Shown piece by piece: positions 27,713 through 36,133 of a stretch of 64,000 nucleotides of DNA. Location: positions 1 to 64,000 of the forward strand of contig NZ_QGNZ01000004.1 of NCBI RefSeq assembly GCF_003173595.1. The letters run 5' to 3'. Positions within the stretch are counted from its first letter, which is position 1. The number at the start of each line of letters is the position of its first letter. Below the pieces are notes generated by a model, which saw nothing but the letters and a program-made list of their open reading frames with translations, ran no database searches and was not told the origin of the DNA. This DNA is from Pedobacter yonginensis. GTDB taxonomy: Bacteria; Bacteroidota; Bacteroidia; Sphingobacteriales; Sphingobacteriaceae. Both the position numbers and the translations under genes were made by a program.

Positions 27713-28912
27713 TTAAACGGATATCAGAAGTGATTTATCCCATGAGAAATCATTGTTAAGATAAGAAATATATGCCAGACCAACTCCGGCAATTCCTTCT
27801 AAAAAACCATAAGAATTTATGAAACCTTTGTCTGCCTGATAACTTTTATAGCCAGCCGGTCCGTTTATGAAATTAGCATTTTCCAAACTTATTAAATACC
27901 AATAATCTGCTGCTTCCTTTAGGTATGGCAATCTTAGTTGCTGATAAAAAGAATTGTAAATGTGGGCCACGCCAGCCGATCCATGACACAAACCAGCATC
28001 GAATATTTTGGTTTCATCCAAAGATTTCCTTTTAGCAGATCGTTGAAGAATTTTTTGTATAACCAAATCAATCTGTGGCTCATTTAAAATTAAGTTAGCT
28101 GACCGTAGCGAAAGAACAACTCCCAAATCACCGTAGCACCATCCCAAACGCGAGTTAGTAAAAGGTTCAGTTTCTTTATATGCATATGGAAAATAAGAAG
28201 TATACACATCATCAGATGGACTACTTTCGAAGCACCAGAGGATAAAATTTGTAGCTCTGCTTATCAAAGACTTTAATTTTCCCCTTAAAGATGGTACCTT
28301 ATTAAAAGCACAGCAAAGCACAGATAAAATACCTGGAACTCCGTGAGCGAGGCCTAAATTATGCTCACCGGGCATCGGAAGTTTTGTTCTGTAATTTAGG
28401 GCGAGCCAGGAGATTTTATTTTTGTTTTTAATGGCAATTTCCTCAAGGAAAGTAAGGGCAGATATTAATGATTGTTGAATTGTGATACTTTGTTTTCGAT
28501 AGGTAAAATAAAAAAAAACGCCAAGGCCGCCATGTAGAAAATCAAAATTATATGAAGCAATTTCCTCGCACATTTTTGCACCCATATAGGAATCAAAATC
28601 ACCTAAAGTTTCTTCCGTATCTACATCAGCGAAGCCGATGGCATTCAGATGTTCTAAAAACCAACCCAATCCAGAAATTCCGCCTGAATAAGTAAGCTGA
28701 TGTTTACCACAATAATTGTGCGCTAGAAGGGATTGAATAAACTCAAAAGCGAAGTCTTCATCTTTCTGTAAATTGGTGTATTTAGCATAATGTACAAAAA
28801 AAAGTGCAATTCCAATCTTGCCCGATAGTAATCCCCCTCCACTAGTAGTTGTTGGAAGTGATTTTAATTCGTCAGCAATTTTATGTATCTTTTGATACAT
28901 TTTTTCGTTCAT
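27713..28912 (-). CDS. LanC-like lanthionine cyclase
   Basis: A 399-residue zinc enzyme that adds Cys thiols to Dha/Dhb to make lanthionine rings. The three zinc ligands are present: Cys259 in LGWCYGDLG, and Cys309 and His310 in GLCHGSAG. Repeated alpha-toroid motifs are also seen (SGGISGLGWFL, FLHGGLGVFF, LAHGVPGIL, LEGIAGVGLAY). The protein is soluble and expected to work with LanB on the leader-bound peptide. It is the first gene after the precursor, separated from it by an attenuator-like hairpin. Confidence 0.92.
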   Translation of the reverse strand: MNEKMYQKIHKIADELKSLPTTTSGGGLLSGKIGIALFFVHYAKYTNLQKDEDFAFEFIQSLLAHNYCGKHQLTYSGGISGLGWFLEHLNAIGFADVDTEETLGDFDSYMGAKMCEEIASYNFDFLHGGLGVFFYFTYRKQSITIQQSLISALTFLEEIAIKNKNKISWLALNYRTKLPMPGEHNLGLAHGVPGILSVLCCAFNKVPSLRGKLKSLISRATNFILWCFESSPSDDVYTSYFPYAYKETEPFTNSRLGWCYGDLGVVLSLRSANLILNEPQIDLVIQKILQRSAKRKSLDETKIFDAGLCHGSAGVAHIYNSFYQQLRLPYLKEAADYWYLISLENANFINGPAGYKSYQADKGFINSYGFLEGIAGVGLAYISYLNNDFSWDKSLLISV

Positions 28913-28964
28913 AAAACCGAGTTATTGTTACTAAGTATAAGGATTTCGGAGAAATTAAGGGATG

Positions 28965-28998
28965 AAAAAATGGTAAGCATTTTTTAAATGCTCACCAT
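28965..28998 (-). terminator. Attenuator-like hairpin between precursor and LanC genes
   Basis: On the minus strand ATGGTGAGCATT pairs with AATGCTTACCAT (one mismatch or wobble) around a 5-base loop, followed by a run of six T. It lies 83 bases after the precursor stop and 53 before the LanC start. A leaky terminator here would give many precursor transcripts and fewer enzyme transcripts, as in other lanthipeptide operons. Confidence 0.75.
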
Positions 28999-29080
28999 TA
29001 TATGATATTCTTAATCAATTATTAATCGAAAATTTACGTCTTGAAAGGCATACAATCAGGAATCGGTTGCTATTTAGCAT

Positions 29081-29365
29081 CTATACATTGCACCCCAAAA
29101 CCAGAGTTGCAGGCATACAGCCCTCTGTTGGACACCTAGGATTTAAAGTTTCACCAACGCATCCATCTGGATATGATGGACATTGTTCATTGGAACATTG
29201 GCCGTCTGTATTATTCTCATTACAACCTGCCTCATTGGTATTCACGGTACAACCGCTTTCATATGTGCTCCAGGTGTCAAAAGTATCACCCCCTCGCACA
29301 GCCCTTAAGGCTTGGGCGTCCATGGAAGTTATTTGTAGTTTGTTTAGGCTTAATTTTTTTTTCAT
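29081..29365 (-). CDS. Class I lanthipeptide precursor with GG leader and Cys-rich core
   Basis: A 94-residue peptide. The leader (1-26) begins MKKKLSLNKLQITSMDAQAL and ends RAVRGG, a Bacteroidota GG-type lanthipeptide leader with an LNKL motif for LanB binding. Cutting after Gly26 leaves a 68-residue core with eight Cys (39, 48, 57, 62, 69, 78, 83, 92) and 13 Ser/Thr (28, 31, 33, 34, 37, 40, 43, 53, 58, 64, 73, 80, 87). Cys spacings are 9, 9, 5, 7, 9, 5 and 9. Up to eight rings are possible, with Ser/Thr left over for glycosylation. The core is acidic and unlike nisin. It is a single-copy precursor, transcribed with LanC, LanB and LanT. Confidence 0.88.
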   Translation of the reverse strand: MKKKLSLNKLQITSMDAQALRAVRGGDTFDTWSTYESGCTVNTNEAGCNENNTDGQCSNEQCPSYPDGCVGETLNPRCPTEGCMPATLVLGCNV

Positions 29366-29649
29366 AATGTTTCAGGTTGAATCTTATTGAGATATTATAA
29401 ATAAAGAATAAATTACGAATTCTTGCACCTACACCTTGCATAAGCGCACTCTACTTCAAGTTAGGTTAGGTTGTGCTATGGTTCATGTGCTCGATTTAGA
29501 TTTAAGGGTCTACAAAGTTGAATTCATTACGTTCCAGGCAAGCATCATATGGTAATTAACCTACAATACTCTAGGATCTTAACTTTAGTTAAAGATACTA
29601 TTTATTCTCTTAAATCAAAATCTAAAATAAATGTGGGGGTTCAATAAAC
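29366..29649. other. Spacer upstream of the precursor gene
   Basis: This must hold the precursor promoter or the read-through from the upstream GT gene. I see no second precursor gene on either strand and no clear TAnnTTTG element in the right place. Confidence 0.4.
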
Positions 29650-31098
29650 CTAAATTTTATCAGCCTGCAAATCTTCAGTTGTTAATGAATCCACGCTTTT
29701 TAATATGGGTTGCTGATCAAGAAGGTAGTGGTAATTATTTCTAGTGACACAATGACCATCTTGTTTGTAAAAATTGTATTTAATTAACCTATCAGATAGG
29801 TTCATTACGCCTAAATGATAAATTAATACCCTGCTATTTCGGCTGTTGTTGAAATAAGGTACAGTTGGGAAATGGAGCTTTCTATTATCCCCTAATTTAA
29901 TTTGGGTATAGCCAATGTTTTTAAATAAACGGTACCGTTGATAAATTCCCTTAACATTGTTTCTTTCGCCTTCCATGTCTTGCCTGAAGAATTCAGGACT
30001 ATCCCATAAGTTTATAAAATTTATTAGATATGCAGTGGGAGTCTCTTCGTGAGTTAAACTTTCAAGGCTTTCAAATTTATTACAGATTCGTTCATCAGCA
30101 TCCATAAACAATATCCAATCGACATTAAAAAAGAACGATAGTTTCAATAACGTATTTCTGTTTTCTAAGTCATCAAAGCCATTCCTCTGTTTTTTTACTT
30201 TTAGTATAACTTTTTCCTCATTGATTTGTTCATAGCTGCCATCGTTACTGCCATCATCAAGTATGATGATGGCGTCGCAATTTTGTGACAGATTGTTAAG
30301 AAAATCTTTTAAATGTTTTTTTTCGTTATGTATAGAAGCCACAGCAAGAATATTAAACTTTTCATTAAAAATTCTTTCAGACTTCAAATGAAAATAATCA
30401 AAGCTTTTAAAGTAATTCAAGGCGGCTGCTCGTAAATAATTCTTTTCCTGATAGTCGTAATACCAAGTTATTCCAGTTTTATTCTCATTATATTTCTCGC
30501 AATTATCCTCTTTTACAGAGTTATCGATCAACGTTTCAAAAGCATTTTTCACAACCATGATCTTAGCTCCATCATGCTGCATAAGCCGGATTGAATCAAC
30601 TTGTGTTAAACTAGGTATGAGGACATTGTTGCATTTCATTGTCCTTAAAAGGTCGTAATTACCTAAGAAAAATATTATTGGATCTTTTTGATAAGGATTT
30701 TGATTAAAATTAGCAAAAGGTGAACTTACCTCCCCTATTATAATCGAGGCCGAGTAAAAAAAATTTAATTTTAAAAACTCTGACAAAATAGATGGCTTTA
30801 GGAGGTAAGTTGCATCAAGAAAAATATACCTGTTGAAGCTACAAAACTTTAATGCAAGTTCATAAATCTCTGATCCATTCTCTAGGGACGCATGAAGCAG
30901 CTTCCAATTATAAAAAGGAAAGCTTTTGATATATGTAGAAATTAATGGTAAAATTTCTTTTTGTTTAAAAACCAATAAGATTTCCAATCCATTCTCCTGT
31001 AGCGAAGGTAGGCTGTTATTCAGGAAATTTTCTACAATCTTATAATTCAATCCCGTATAATGAATAACAACAGTTAAATCTTGATGAATTTGGTTCAT
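29650..31098 (-). CDS. Two-domain GT2-type glycosyltransferase next to the lanthipeptide precursor
   Basis: A 482-residue cytoplasmic protein. The first half (about 1-190) resembles a degenerate GT-A domain (DLTVVIHYTGLNYKIVENFL). The second (about 245-400) is a clear GT2 domain with NILAVASIHNEKKHLKDFL, the acidic loop IILDDGSNDGSYEQ and the metal-binding DADERI. It resembles the WaaE/KdtX-like GT2 group. It lies upstream of the precursor on the same strand, 284 bases away, and probably belongs to the same pathway. Possible roles are transfer of a sugar to the peptide core or extension of a first sugar; neither can be chosen from sequence. Confidence 0.75.
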   Translation of the reverse strand: MNQIHQDLTVVIHYTGLNYKIVENFLNNSLPSLQENGLEILLVFKQKEILPLISTYIKSFPFYNWKLLHASLENGSEIYELALKFCSFNRYIFLDATYLLKPSILSEFLKLNFFYSASIIIGEVSSPFANFNQNPYQKDPIIFFLGNYDLLRTMKCNNVLIPSLTQVDSIRLMQHDGAKIMVVKNAFETLIDNSVKEDNCEKYNENKTGITWYYDYQEKNYLRAAALNYFKSFDYFHLKSERIFNEKFNILAVASIHNEKKHLKDFLNNLSQNCDAIIILDDGSNDGSYEQINEEKVILKVKKQRNGFDDLENRNTLLKLSFFFNVDWILFMDADERICNKFESLESLTHEETPTAYLINFINLWDSPEFFRQDMEGERNNVKGIYQRYRLFKNIGYTQIKLGDNRKLHFPTVPYFNNSRNSRVLIYHLGVMNLSDRLIKYNFYKQDGHCVTRNNYHYLLDQQPILKSVDSLTTEDLQADKI

Positions 31099-31625
31099 AT
31101 CAATGTGAATTTTTCATTATAATGCAAATAAATCATAGCATACAAGTTAAACTTAATGTCATTACAGCCATTTGCTTTTAATAATTAATTATCTAATTCC
31201 CAGAATTAGTTTGATAGAAAACTAACAAGATATTGGGCTTTGCGCTTGCCCTTGCATTATTGTCTTCAAAAAAAATCTGAAAAATAAATATAAAGTTTTA
31301 ATTGGGTGTTTCAGCAGTTTGTAAGAACTTTCACATCTAAAACGATACTTCCAATTAAAGACAACTTAAAAGGCTTCTTTGGATCAAGGCTTTGACGGAA
31401 AAAGCATTGATTTTGCCTCCAAAAGGTTGCTTAAGGGGAAGAGCTATTGGAAAGCCCAATTGAGTGTATCTTCATTGATATCACTTCAGGAATTGCATCA
31501 AAACTATTTACATCGATACCAATAAATACTCTAATTATCTTTATCTTTTATTTTTTTACGGGCGATGAACTATCTGGGGATTTCGGCAATAGTAGACAGA
31601 GGATTCCGTTCCAAACTGTACACCC
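31099..31625. other. Spacer with short decayed coding stretches
   Basis: No intact gene. Short protein-like pieces (such as PIKDNLKGFFGSRL near 31350) end in stops. This looks like eroded mobile or accessory DNA at the right edge of the lanthipeptide cluster. Confidence 0.35.
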
Positions 31626-31850
31626 GTAGATAAGCCCGACTTTGAGCAGGACATCTTGAGAAGAGTCCCAAATATATCCATTCCTATTAGAACCACCGCA
31701 AAAGAAATTTTGTCAATGCTCTGCCTCCCATCCGCAAAAAACTTCACTCCACGGCATCCCGGATATGATTATCCAGTCAATAAAGCTGTTCTGGGGAAAG
31801 ATTACATCCAAAAACCGACAGACAAAAAACTTCAGCAACACTCTTTCTAA
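31626..31850 (+). pseudogene. Coding remnant of unknown family
   Basis: A 74-codon open frame with natural protein composition (segments KPDFEQDILRRVPNISIPIR and HPGYDYPVNKAVLGKDYIQ), without a good start and broken upstream. I do not recognise it. It lies about 110 bases before the IS21-like terminal repeats and may be the tail of a gene disrupted by that element. Confidence 0.35.
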
Positions 31851-31961
31851 AAAAACCATTTTTAAGCACTTTAGCGCTCCGCTGAAGCGGCCTTGAGCAC
31901 AAAAACAACCATTGAATCAAGTTGGCTTTAAATAAGCCTTAAAACCGCTTAAAATGAGCCG

Positions 31962-32053
31962 AGTGGCCACTTTTAAGCGAAAACAGTGGTCATTTTGAAC
32001 CGAAAAAAGTGGCCACTTTGCAGAAAAACAAGTGGCCACTTTTGGAATAATCC
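31962..32053. repeat. Four 23-base tandem repeats, IS21-like element end
   Basis: AGTGGCCACTTTTAAGCG (31962), AGTGGTCATTTTGAACCG (31985), AGTGGCCACTTTGCAG (32008) and AGTGGCCACTTTTGG (32031) begin exactly 23 bases apart. The core AGTGGYCAYTTT is conserved and the remaining 11 bases drift. Multiple spaced transposase-binding repeats are a feature of IS21-family ends, and TGGCCACTTT-like versions are familiar from Bacteroidota members of that family. No IstA/IstB gene is in the window, so this is a solo end or remnant. Confidence 0.65.
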
Positions 32054-32113
32054 CCACTATATATTACGGAGAACCATTTTTAGCAAAACCCTCATATACA
32101 ATTTCACTACAAT

Positions 32114-32163
32114 AAAACCGACAATTCTTAAAATTTTAAAATTTCTAAAGTTTTGTCGGTTTT
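32114..32163. promoter_or_regulatory. Perfect inverted repeat built on the CCGAC motif
   Basis: AAAACCGACAA (32114-32124) and TTGTCGGTTTT (32153-32163) are perfect inverted copies 28 bases apart. The right arm is part of the recurrent GTCGGTTTTnTACAAT element. The AT-rich centre is itself palindromic. A similar pair occurs at 60134-60206 ahead of the second SusC gene. Confidence 0.55.
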
Positions 32164-32170
32164 CTACAAT
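32155..32170 (+). promoter_or_regulatory. Recurrent motif copy 1 (GTCGGTTTTCTACAAT)
   Basis: This copy lies 120 bases upstream of the NTF2-like gene at 32290 and points toward it. It matches the GTCGGTTTTTTACAAT consensus at 15 of 16 positions. Confidence 0.55.
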
Positions 32171-32289
32171 ACAGGCAAAATATAGAGGCATATTTTTGAG
32201 AAAAAATTTGACTTAATATGAAAAATAGGCTTAGACTTTAATTAATAGTTATAATGGTAATGTGGGGTTAGGTTGTTAAAGCACAAGCC

Positions 32290-32616
32290 GTGGATTCAAA
32301 GAACAACGTAGAATTCCCACAATTTAGAAGACATCCTTTCCATTATTCTGATGATATTGAGATAACTACACCCATGTTGAAATTAGCTGCTGATATTGAT
32401 ACTGGGTCAATAGAAGGCAAAGAAAATGTTAGAACTTATTGGACTGAGGCGTTAGATAGAATTCCAGACTTTAATTTTGATTTGTATGAAGTGACTACTG
32501 GTGTGAATTCTGTTGCTGTATTCTACAAATCAGTTATGGGCGGAAAAGCAATCGAAGTTATGTTTTTTGACAATGAAGGTAAAGTAAACAAAATGTTTGC
32601 TTTTTATACTAGCTGA
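32290..32616 (+). CDS. NTF2/SnoaL-like small protein, probably N-terminally truncated
   Basis: A 108-residue alpha/beta-barrel protein of the SnoaL-like type, with the pattern GSIEGKENVRTYWTEAL and YEVTTGVNSVAVFYKSV and an end KVNKMFAFYTS. The first 25-30 residues usual in the family (the N-terminal helix bearing the W-N-x-D region) are missing. An in-frame TAG lies just upstream of the GTG start, so the gene probably lost its 5' end. The fold often binds small hydrophobic ligands or serves as an isomerase, but no activity can be claimed. It begins a plus-strand run of small oxidative or detoxification-type genes. Confidence 0.6.
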   Translation: MDSKNNVEFPQFRRHPFHYSDDIEITTPMLKLAADIDTGSIEGKENVRTYWTEALDRIPDFNFDLYEVTTGVNSVAVFYKSVMGGKAIEVMFFDNEGKVNKMFAFYTS

Positions 32617-32659
32617 TGATATATCGTTCGTTTTTAAATTTGAATCATAAAAAGATAAA

Positions 32660-33628
32660 ATGAGAAAGAGCACATTTTCAATTAAATTATTTGTATTAGG
32701 ATGTTTAGCAATAGGTTACTTTGATAGTTCTGCACAAGATAAATCTGTAAAAACCAACGGGATTACCATTGCCTATGAATCATTCGGGAAAAAAAATAAA
32801 GAGACGATAATACTCATCCAAGGAACCGGTGCACCTATGACTGACTGGCCTGTTGAATTATGTCAAAAGTTAGTTCATAACGGATATAGGGTCATCAGGT
32901 TCGACAATAGGGATAGTGGCAAATCAACTCATTTGGATTCCCTTGGTCAACCAGATTGGGCTAAAATAGGCCCTTTTGTTACAACATGTAATCCTGCCCA
33001 ATTACCATATACCATCCGAGATATGTGTACCGATGTTATTGGATTGATGGATGCTTTAAAGATTAATAAAGCCCATATTGCGGGTGTATCTATGGGAGGA
33101 GCTATTGCACAATTGATTGCGGTAGATTATCCAAAAAGGGTATATACGCTTACTAGCATAGCTGCCACTTCAGGGAATCCATCCTTGCCATGGGGAAATG
33201 AATCAACGCTGAAAGCTTTGGGCACACCACCTCCATCAAACAATAATATTGATAGTATCACTAACTATCTTGTTTTTATAAACAAATCCCTTGGAAGCAC
33301 TGATAATGACCAAACATTGAGGAAGGAAGCTTTGCAACATATTCATCGCTCTTGGTATCCCGAAGGAACGGCTAGACAAGCAGCAGCAATTTTAATTACA
33401 GATCGCTGTGATAGAAGAGCGGAGTTGGCAAAGATTAAGTTACCTGTAATGGTAATTCATGGGGATGATGACCCTTTGGTTCCATTAATAGCAGGAGAAG
33501 ATGTTGCAAAAAGCATCGCTAATTCCGAACTGCGCATCATAAAAGGAATGGGGCATCACATATCCATGAAGTTTATTGATGAATTAGGAGATGATATTGT
33601 AGAAAATGCAAAAAGAGTACATCAGTAA
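32660..33628 (+). CDS. Exported alpha/beta hydrolase
   Basis: A 322-residue hydrolase with a signal peptide (start MRKSTFSIKLFVLGCLAIGY, cleavage near SAQ25). The nucleophile is Ser144 in AGVSMGG. The acid is in VIHGDDDPLVP and the base in KGMGHHIS. The sequence is close in pattern to the TAP/aclacinomycin-methylesterase-like group (RVIRFDNRDSGKST). Substrates in this group include esters and polyketide-type drugs; none can be named here. It is followed by a YCII gene and an aldo/keto reductase on the same strand. Confidence 0.88.
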   Translation: MRKSTFSIKLFVLGCLAIGYFDSSAQDKSVKTNGITIAYESFGKKNKETIILIQGTGAPMTDWPVELCQKLVHNGYRVIRFDNRDSGKSTHLDSLGQPDWAKIGPFVTTCNPAQLPYTIRDMCTDVIGLMDALKINKAHIAGVSMGGAIAQLIAVDYPKRVYTLTSIAATSGNPSLPWGNESTLKALGTPPPSNNNIDSITNYLVFINKSLGSTDNDQTLRKEALQHIHRSWYPEGTARQAAAILITDRCDRRAELAKIKLPVMVIHGDDDPLVPLIAGEDVAKSIANSELRIIKGMGHHISMKFIDELGDDIVENAKRVHQ

Positions 33629-33684
33629 TATGTTGTTATATATGTTTAAATAAAGTTGGAACGATCGAAAAATAAGTTAAAGTA

Positions 33685-34035
33685 ATGAAAAAATTCATTG
33701 TAATTTTTAGAGAGCCTGATGGAAGGAGCATTAGACACGGTAATGATGACGTCACCAAACATCAGGAGAATTGGAAAAGTTGGTTTTCTGTTTTGGGAGA
33801 AAAAGGACATTTGAGTGGAGGCAGTAGTTTAACACTTGAGGGAAGGTTGATCAAAGGAAAAGGTGATATAGTTACGATCGAAATTTATAAGAATGGGACA
33901 GAAATAGTAGGTGGGTATTTGCTATTGAATTCAATTGATTTTGAAAATGCAGTGGAAATTATGAGGACTTGCCCCATTTATGAATTTGACGGTTATGCGG
34001 AAATCAGAGAACTTCAAAATCAAAAACAAAATTAG
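33685..34035 (+). CDS. YCII/DGPF-domain small protein
   Basis: A 116-residue ferredoxin-like-fold protein of the YCII family (start MKKFIVIFREPDG, then HQENWKSWFSVLGEKGHLSG, end ENAVEIMRTCPIYEFDGYAEIREL). The family is linked to sigma factors and small-molecule metabolism, but its biochemistry is mostly unknown. It lies between the hydrolase and the aldo/keto reductase and is probably transcribed with them. Confidence 0.8.
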   Translation: MKKFIVIFREPDGRSIRHGNDDVTKHQENWKSWFSVLGEKGHLSGGSSLTLEGRLIKGKGDIVTIEIYKNGTEIVGGYLLLNSIDFENAVEIMRTCPIYEFDGYAEIRELQNQKQN

Positions 34036-34152
34036 TTTCTTGAGAAGAATATGTCCATATAATATTTAAGGCTTCGGGATATTTGGCATGTACTTTAACG
34101 AAACGCAACTTCCTTTTATTTAAAAGGAATAAAGTAGATAAACTACAAGAGC

Positions 34153-35178
34153 ATGGAGTATAATTTATTGGGGCAAACAGGTTTACTTGTATCTGAGTTT
34201 TGCTTAGGTACAATGACTTTTGGTGATCATACTAAGTTTAAAGGTATTGGTGGATTAAATGAACTAGATGCTGAAAACCTCGTGAAAATTGCGGTTGATT
34301 TTGGAATCAATTTTTTTGACTCTGCCAATTCTTATTCAGACGGCCGTTCAGAGGAAATGTTGGGTAAATCGATAAAGAATTTAGGATTACAAAGAGATTC
34401 ATTAATTATTGCAACAAAAGTAAGAATGAGTGTGGGAAAAGGACCAAATGACTGTGGGTTATCAAGGAAACATATTCTGGTAGAAGTTGAAAAAAGTTTA
34501 AAAAGGCTTAAAACCGATTATATTGATCTTTATCAAATTCATGCTCACGATCCATCAACCTCTTTAGAAGAAACCTTAAGAGTTTTGGATGATTTAGTGA
34601 GAAGTGGAAAGGTCAGGTACATTGGAGCCAGCAATTTTCCTGCTTGGAGATTAAGTATGGCATTATCTTTTTCAGAATTTAAAAATTTAGAAAAATTTGT
34701 TGCATTACAAGCCTACTATACAGTAGCAGCAAGAGATCTTGAGAGAGAAATTATACCATTATTAGATAATCAACAGCTCGGATTATTAATTTGGTCTCCG
34801 CTTGCCGGTGGTTTATTAAGCGGTAAATATAAAAGAGAATTAGATAAAAATGTAGGTCGTCGCAATACAGTTGATTATCCTCCTGTAAATCTTGAGAAAC
34901 TCTTTATGATACTTGACGTATTAAAACCTATTGCTGATGCACATAACGTATCAGTAGCGCAAGTTTCACTAGCCTGGTTGTTACAGCAAAAAGCAGTTAC
35001 TAGTATTATCATTGGTGCAAAAAATAAAGTACAGCTTGAAGATAATATAAAATCTTCAAGTCTTAACTTAACTGATTCTGAATTAAAGAAGATAAATGAA
35101 ATAAGTAAACTGTCGCCTGAGTATCCTGGTTGGGTTATAGAATATAGTCGGGGTAATAGGAAGAGATATAATTTATAA
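34153..35178 (+). CDS. Aldo/keto reductase
   Basis: A 341-residue NADPH-dependent reductase of carbonyl compounds, cytoplasmic. The (beta/alpha)8 signatures are seen: GINFFDSANSYSDGRSEEML with the catalytic Asp and Tyr, LIIATKV with the Lys and LYQIHAHDPSTSLEETL with the His. The cofactor-binding IIIGAKNKVQLEDNI lies near the C-terminus. It belongs to the AKR11/YajO-like subgroup by pattern. It follows the YCII gene and precedes a broken NTF2-like gene by 11 bases. Confidence 0.9.
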   Translation: MEYNLLGQTGLLVSEFCLGTMTFGDHTKFKGIGGLNELDAENLVKIAVDFGINFFDSANSYSDGRSEEMLGKSIKNLGLQRDSLIIATKVRMSVGKGPNDCGLSRKHILVEVEKSLKRLKTDYIDLYQIHAHDPSTSLEETLRVLDDLVRSGKVRYIGASNFPAWRLSMALSFSEFKNLEKFVALQAYYTVAARDLEREIIPLLDNQQLGLLIWSPLAGGLLSGKYKRELDKNVGRRNTVDYPPVNLEKLFMILDVLKPIADAHNVSVAQVSLAWLLQQKAVTSIIIGAKNKVQLEDNIKSSSLNLTDSELKKINEISKLSPEYPGWVIEYSRGNRKRYNL

Positions 35179-35189
35179 GCATTGTAACC

Positions 35190-35657
35190 ATGGAAAATGA
35201 TAATAAAAATATAGAAAATGCTCATAGCGTTCACATGGCGTTAAAAGATTTTCATTCTGCTATGATCACCCTGTCAGCAAATGACTTAGCAAATTTACAT
35301 GCGACTGATGCAATTTATGAATTCGCACTGCTAACTACAGGAAGGCCTGAACGATATATGGGACAAATGCAAATTCGAAATGGTTTCCAATAAGCTTGGG
35401 ATAATGCTCCAGTAACTAGAGAAAAGATTAAAGATGTTGTAGACTTTGAAACCAATGATCCAGAAGTAGTCGTAGCCGAGCAAAAGGCTATTGTTAAATT
35501 ATCAAAAACTGGTAGAATATTTAACCTTAATTTTTTACTTATATTAAGATTCGGAAACGGAAAATTTATTCACACCCGCGATTATGGTGATGCACTTCGT
35601 GTCTCTCTGGAATTGGACAGACTCCCAGCACTAATTAATTCTTTGAGGAAAACTTGA
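35190..35657 (+). pseudogene. NTF2/SnoaL-like gene interrupted by one in-frame stop
   Basis: A 155-codon frame is intact except for a TAA at 35391-35393 (codon 68). Before it lies the N-terminal half (HMALKDFHSAMITLSANDLA, TGRPERYMGQMQIRNGFQ). After it the same frame continues with the C-terminal half (AWDNAPVTREKIKDVVDFE, FLLILRFGNGKFIHTRDYGD) to the TGA at 35657. A single substitution would explain the break, so the loss is recent or a sequencing error. Confidence 0.8.
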
Positions 35658-35747
35658 AAAAATTAAAACTTTAACGGGATTGATACTTCTTAGTAAAAGG
35701 TTTGGCAAAAAAAAAAATTCGTTCAATATCAATTTATCTTAAACCCA

Positions 35748-36020
35748 ATGATTAATAAACGTGTAGCTCGTAAAGGCTTTTTGGATCATTCAGAACACAC
35801 AAGTAACGCTTTGTTTTATCTTCAAAATTTCGCTGTAAATTACAGTGGGTCGAACAATTATAAAGATGAGCTCGCAGTTACAGACAACAATATTATTACT
35901 GCAAACGGCATAGCGCCCATTGAATTCCCACGTGAAATTTTTAAAACTTTAAAGCTATATGATAAAATAGAAATTGAAAAATGGTTTCAATTATTCAAAC
36001 ATGGTATATGGACAGAATAA
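35748..36020 (+). pseudogene. C-terminal fragment of a DJ-1/PfpI-family protein
   Basis: Ninety residues match only the last part of a type 1 glutamine-amidotransferase-like (DJ-1/PfpI) protein: YSGSNNYKDELAVTDNNIIT followed by GIAPIEFPREIFKTLKLYD. The nucleophile-elbow Cys and the first 100 or so residues are absent and not found upstream. It is an inactive remnant. Confidence 0.7.
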
Positions 36021-36133
36021 AAAAAAATTATAATTTCTCTAGAGCTAAAGAATGACAGTAGTCTACGATTGTTCAGAATATGATAAGAAATAATTAAGAA
36101 ATTGAATTTAATAGTTATAAATACTGAGTTAGA

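Noticed and set aside
29067..29390. Plus-strand 107-codon frame opposite the lanthipeptide precursor
   Set aside because: It is the antisense shadow of the precursor, which has a proper leader, GG site and operon context. The plus frame has no recognisable features.
31962..32053. Tandem repeats as a CRISPR array
   Set aside because: The conserved core is only 12 bases with 11-base gaps, the gaps are similar to each other, and no cas gene is present.
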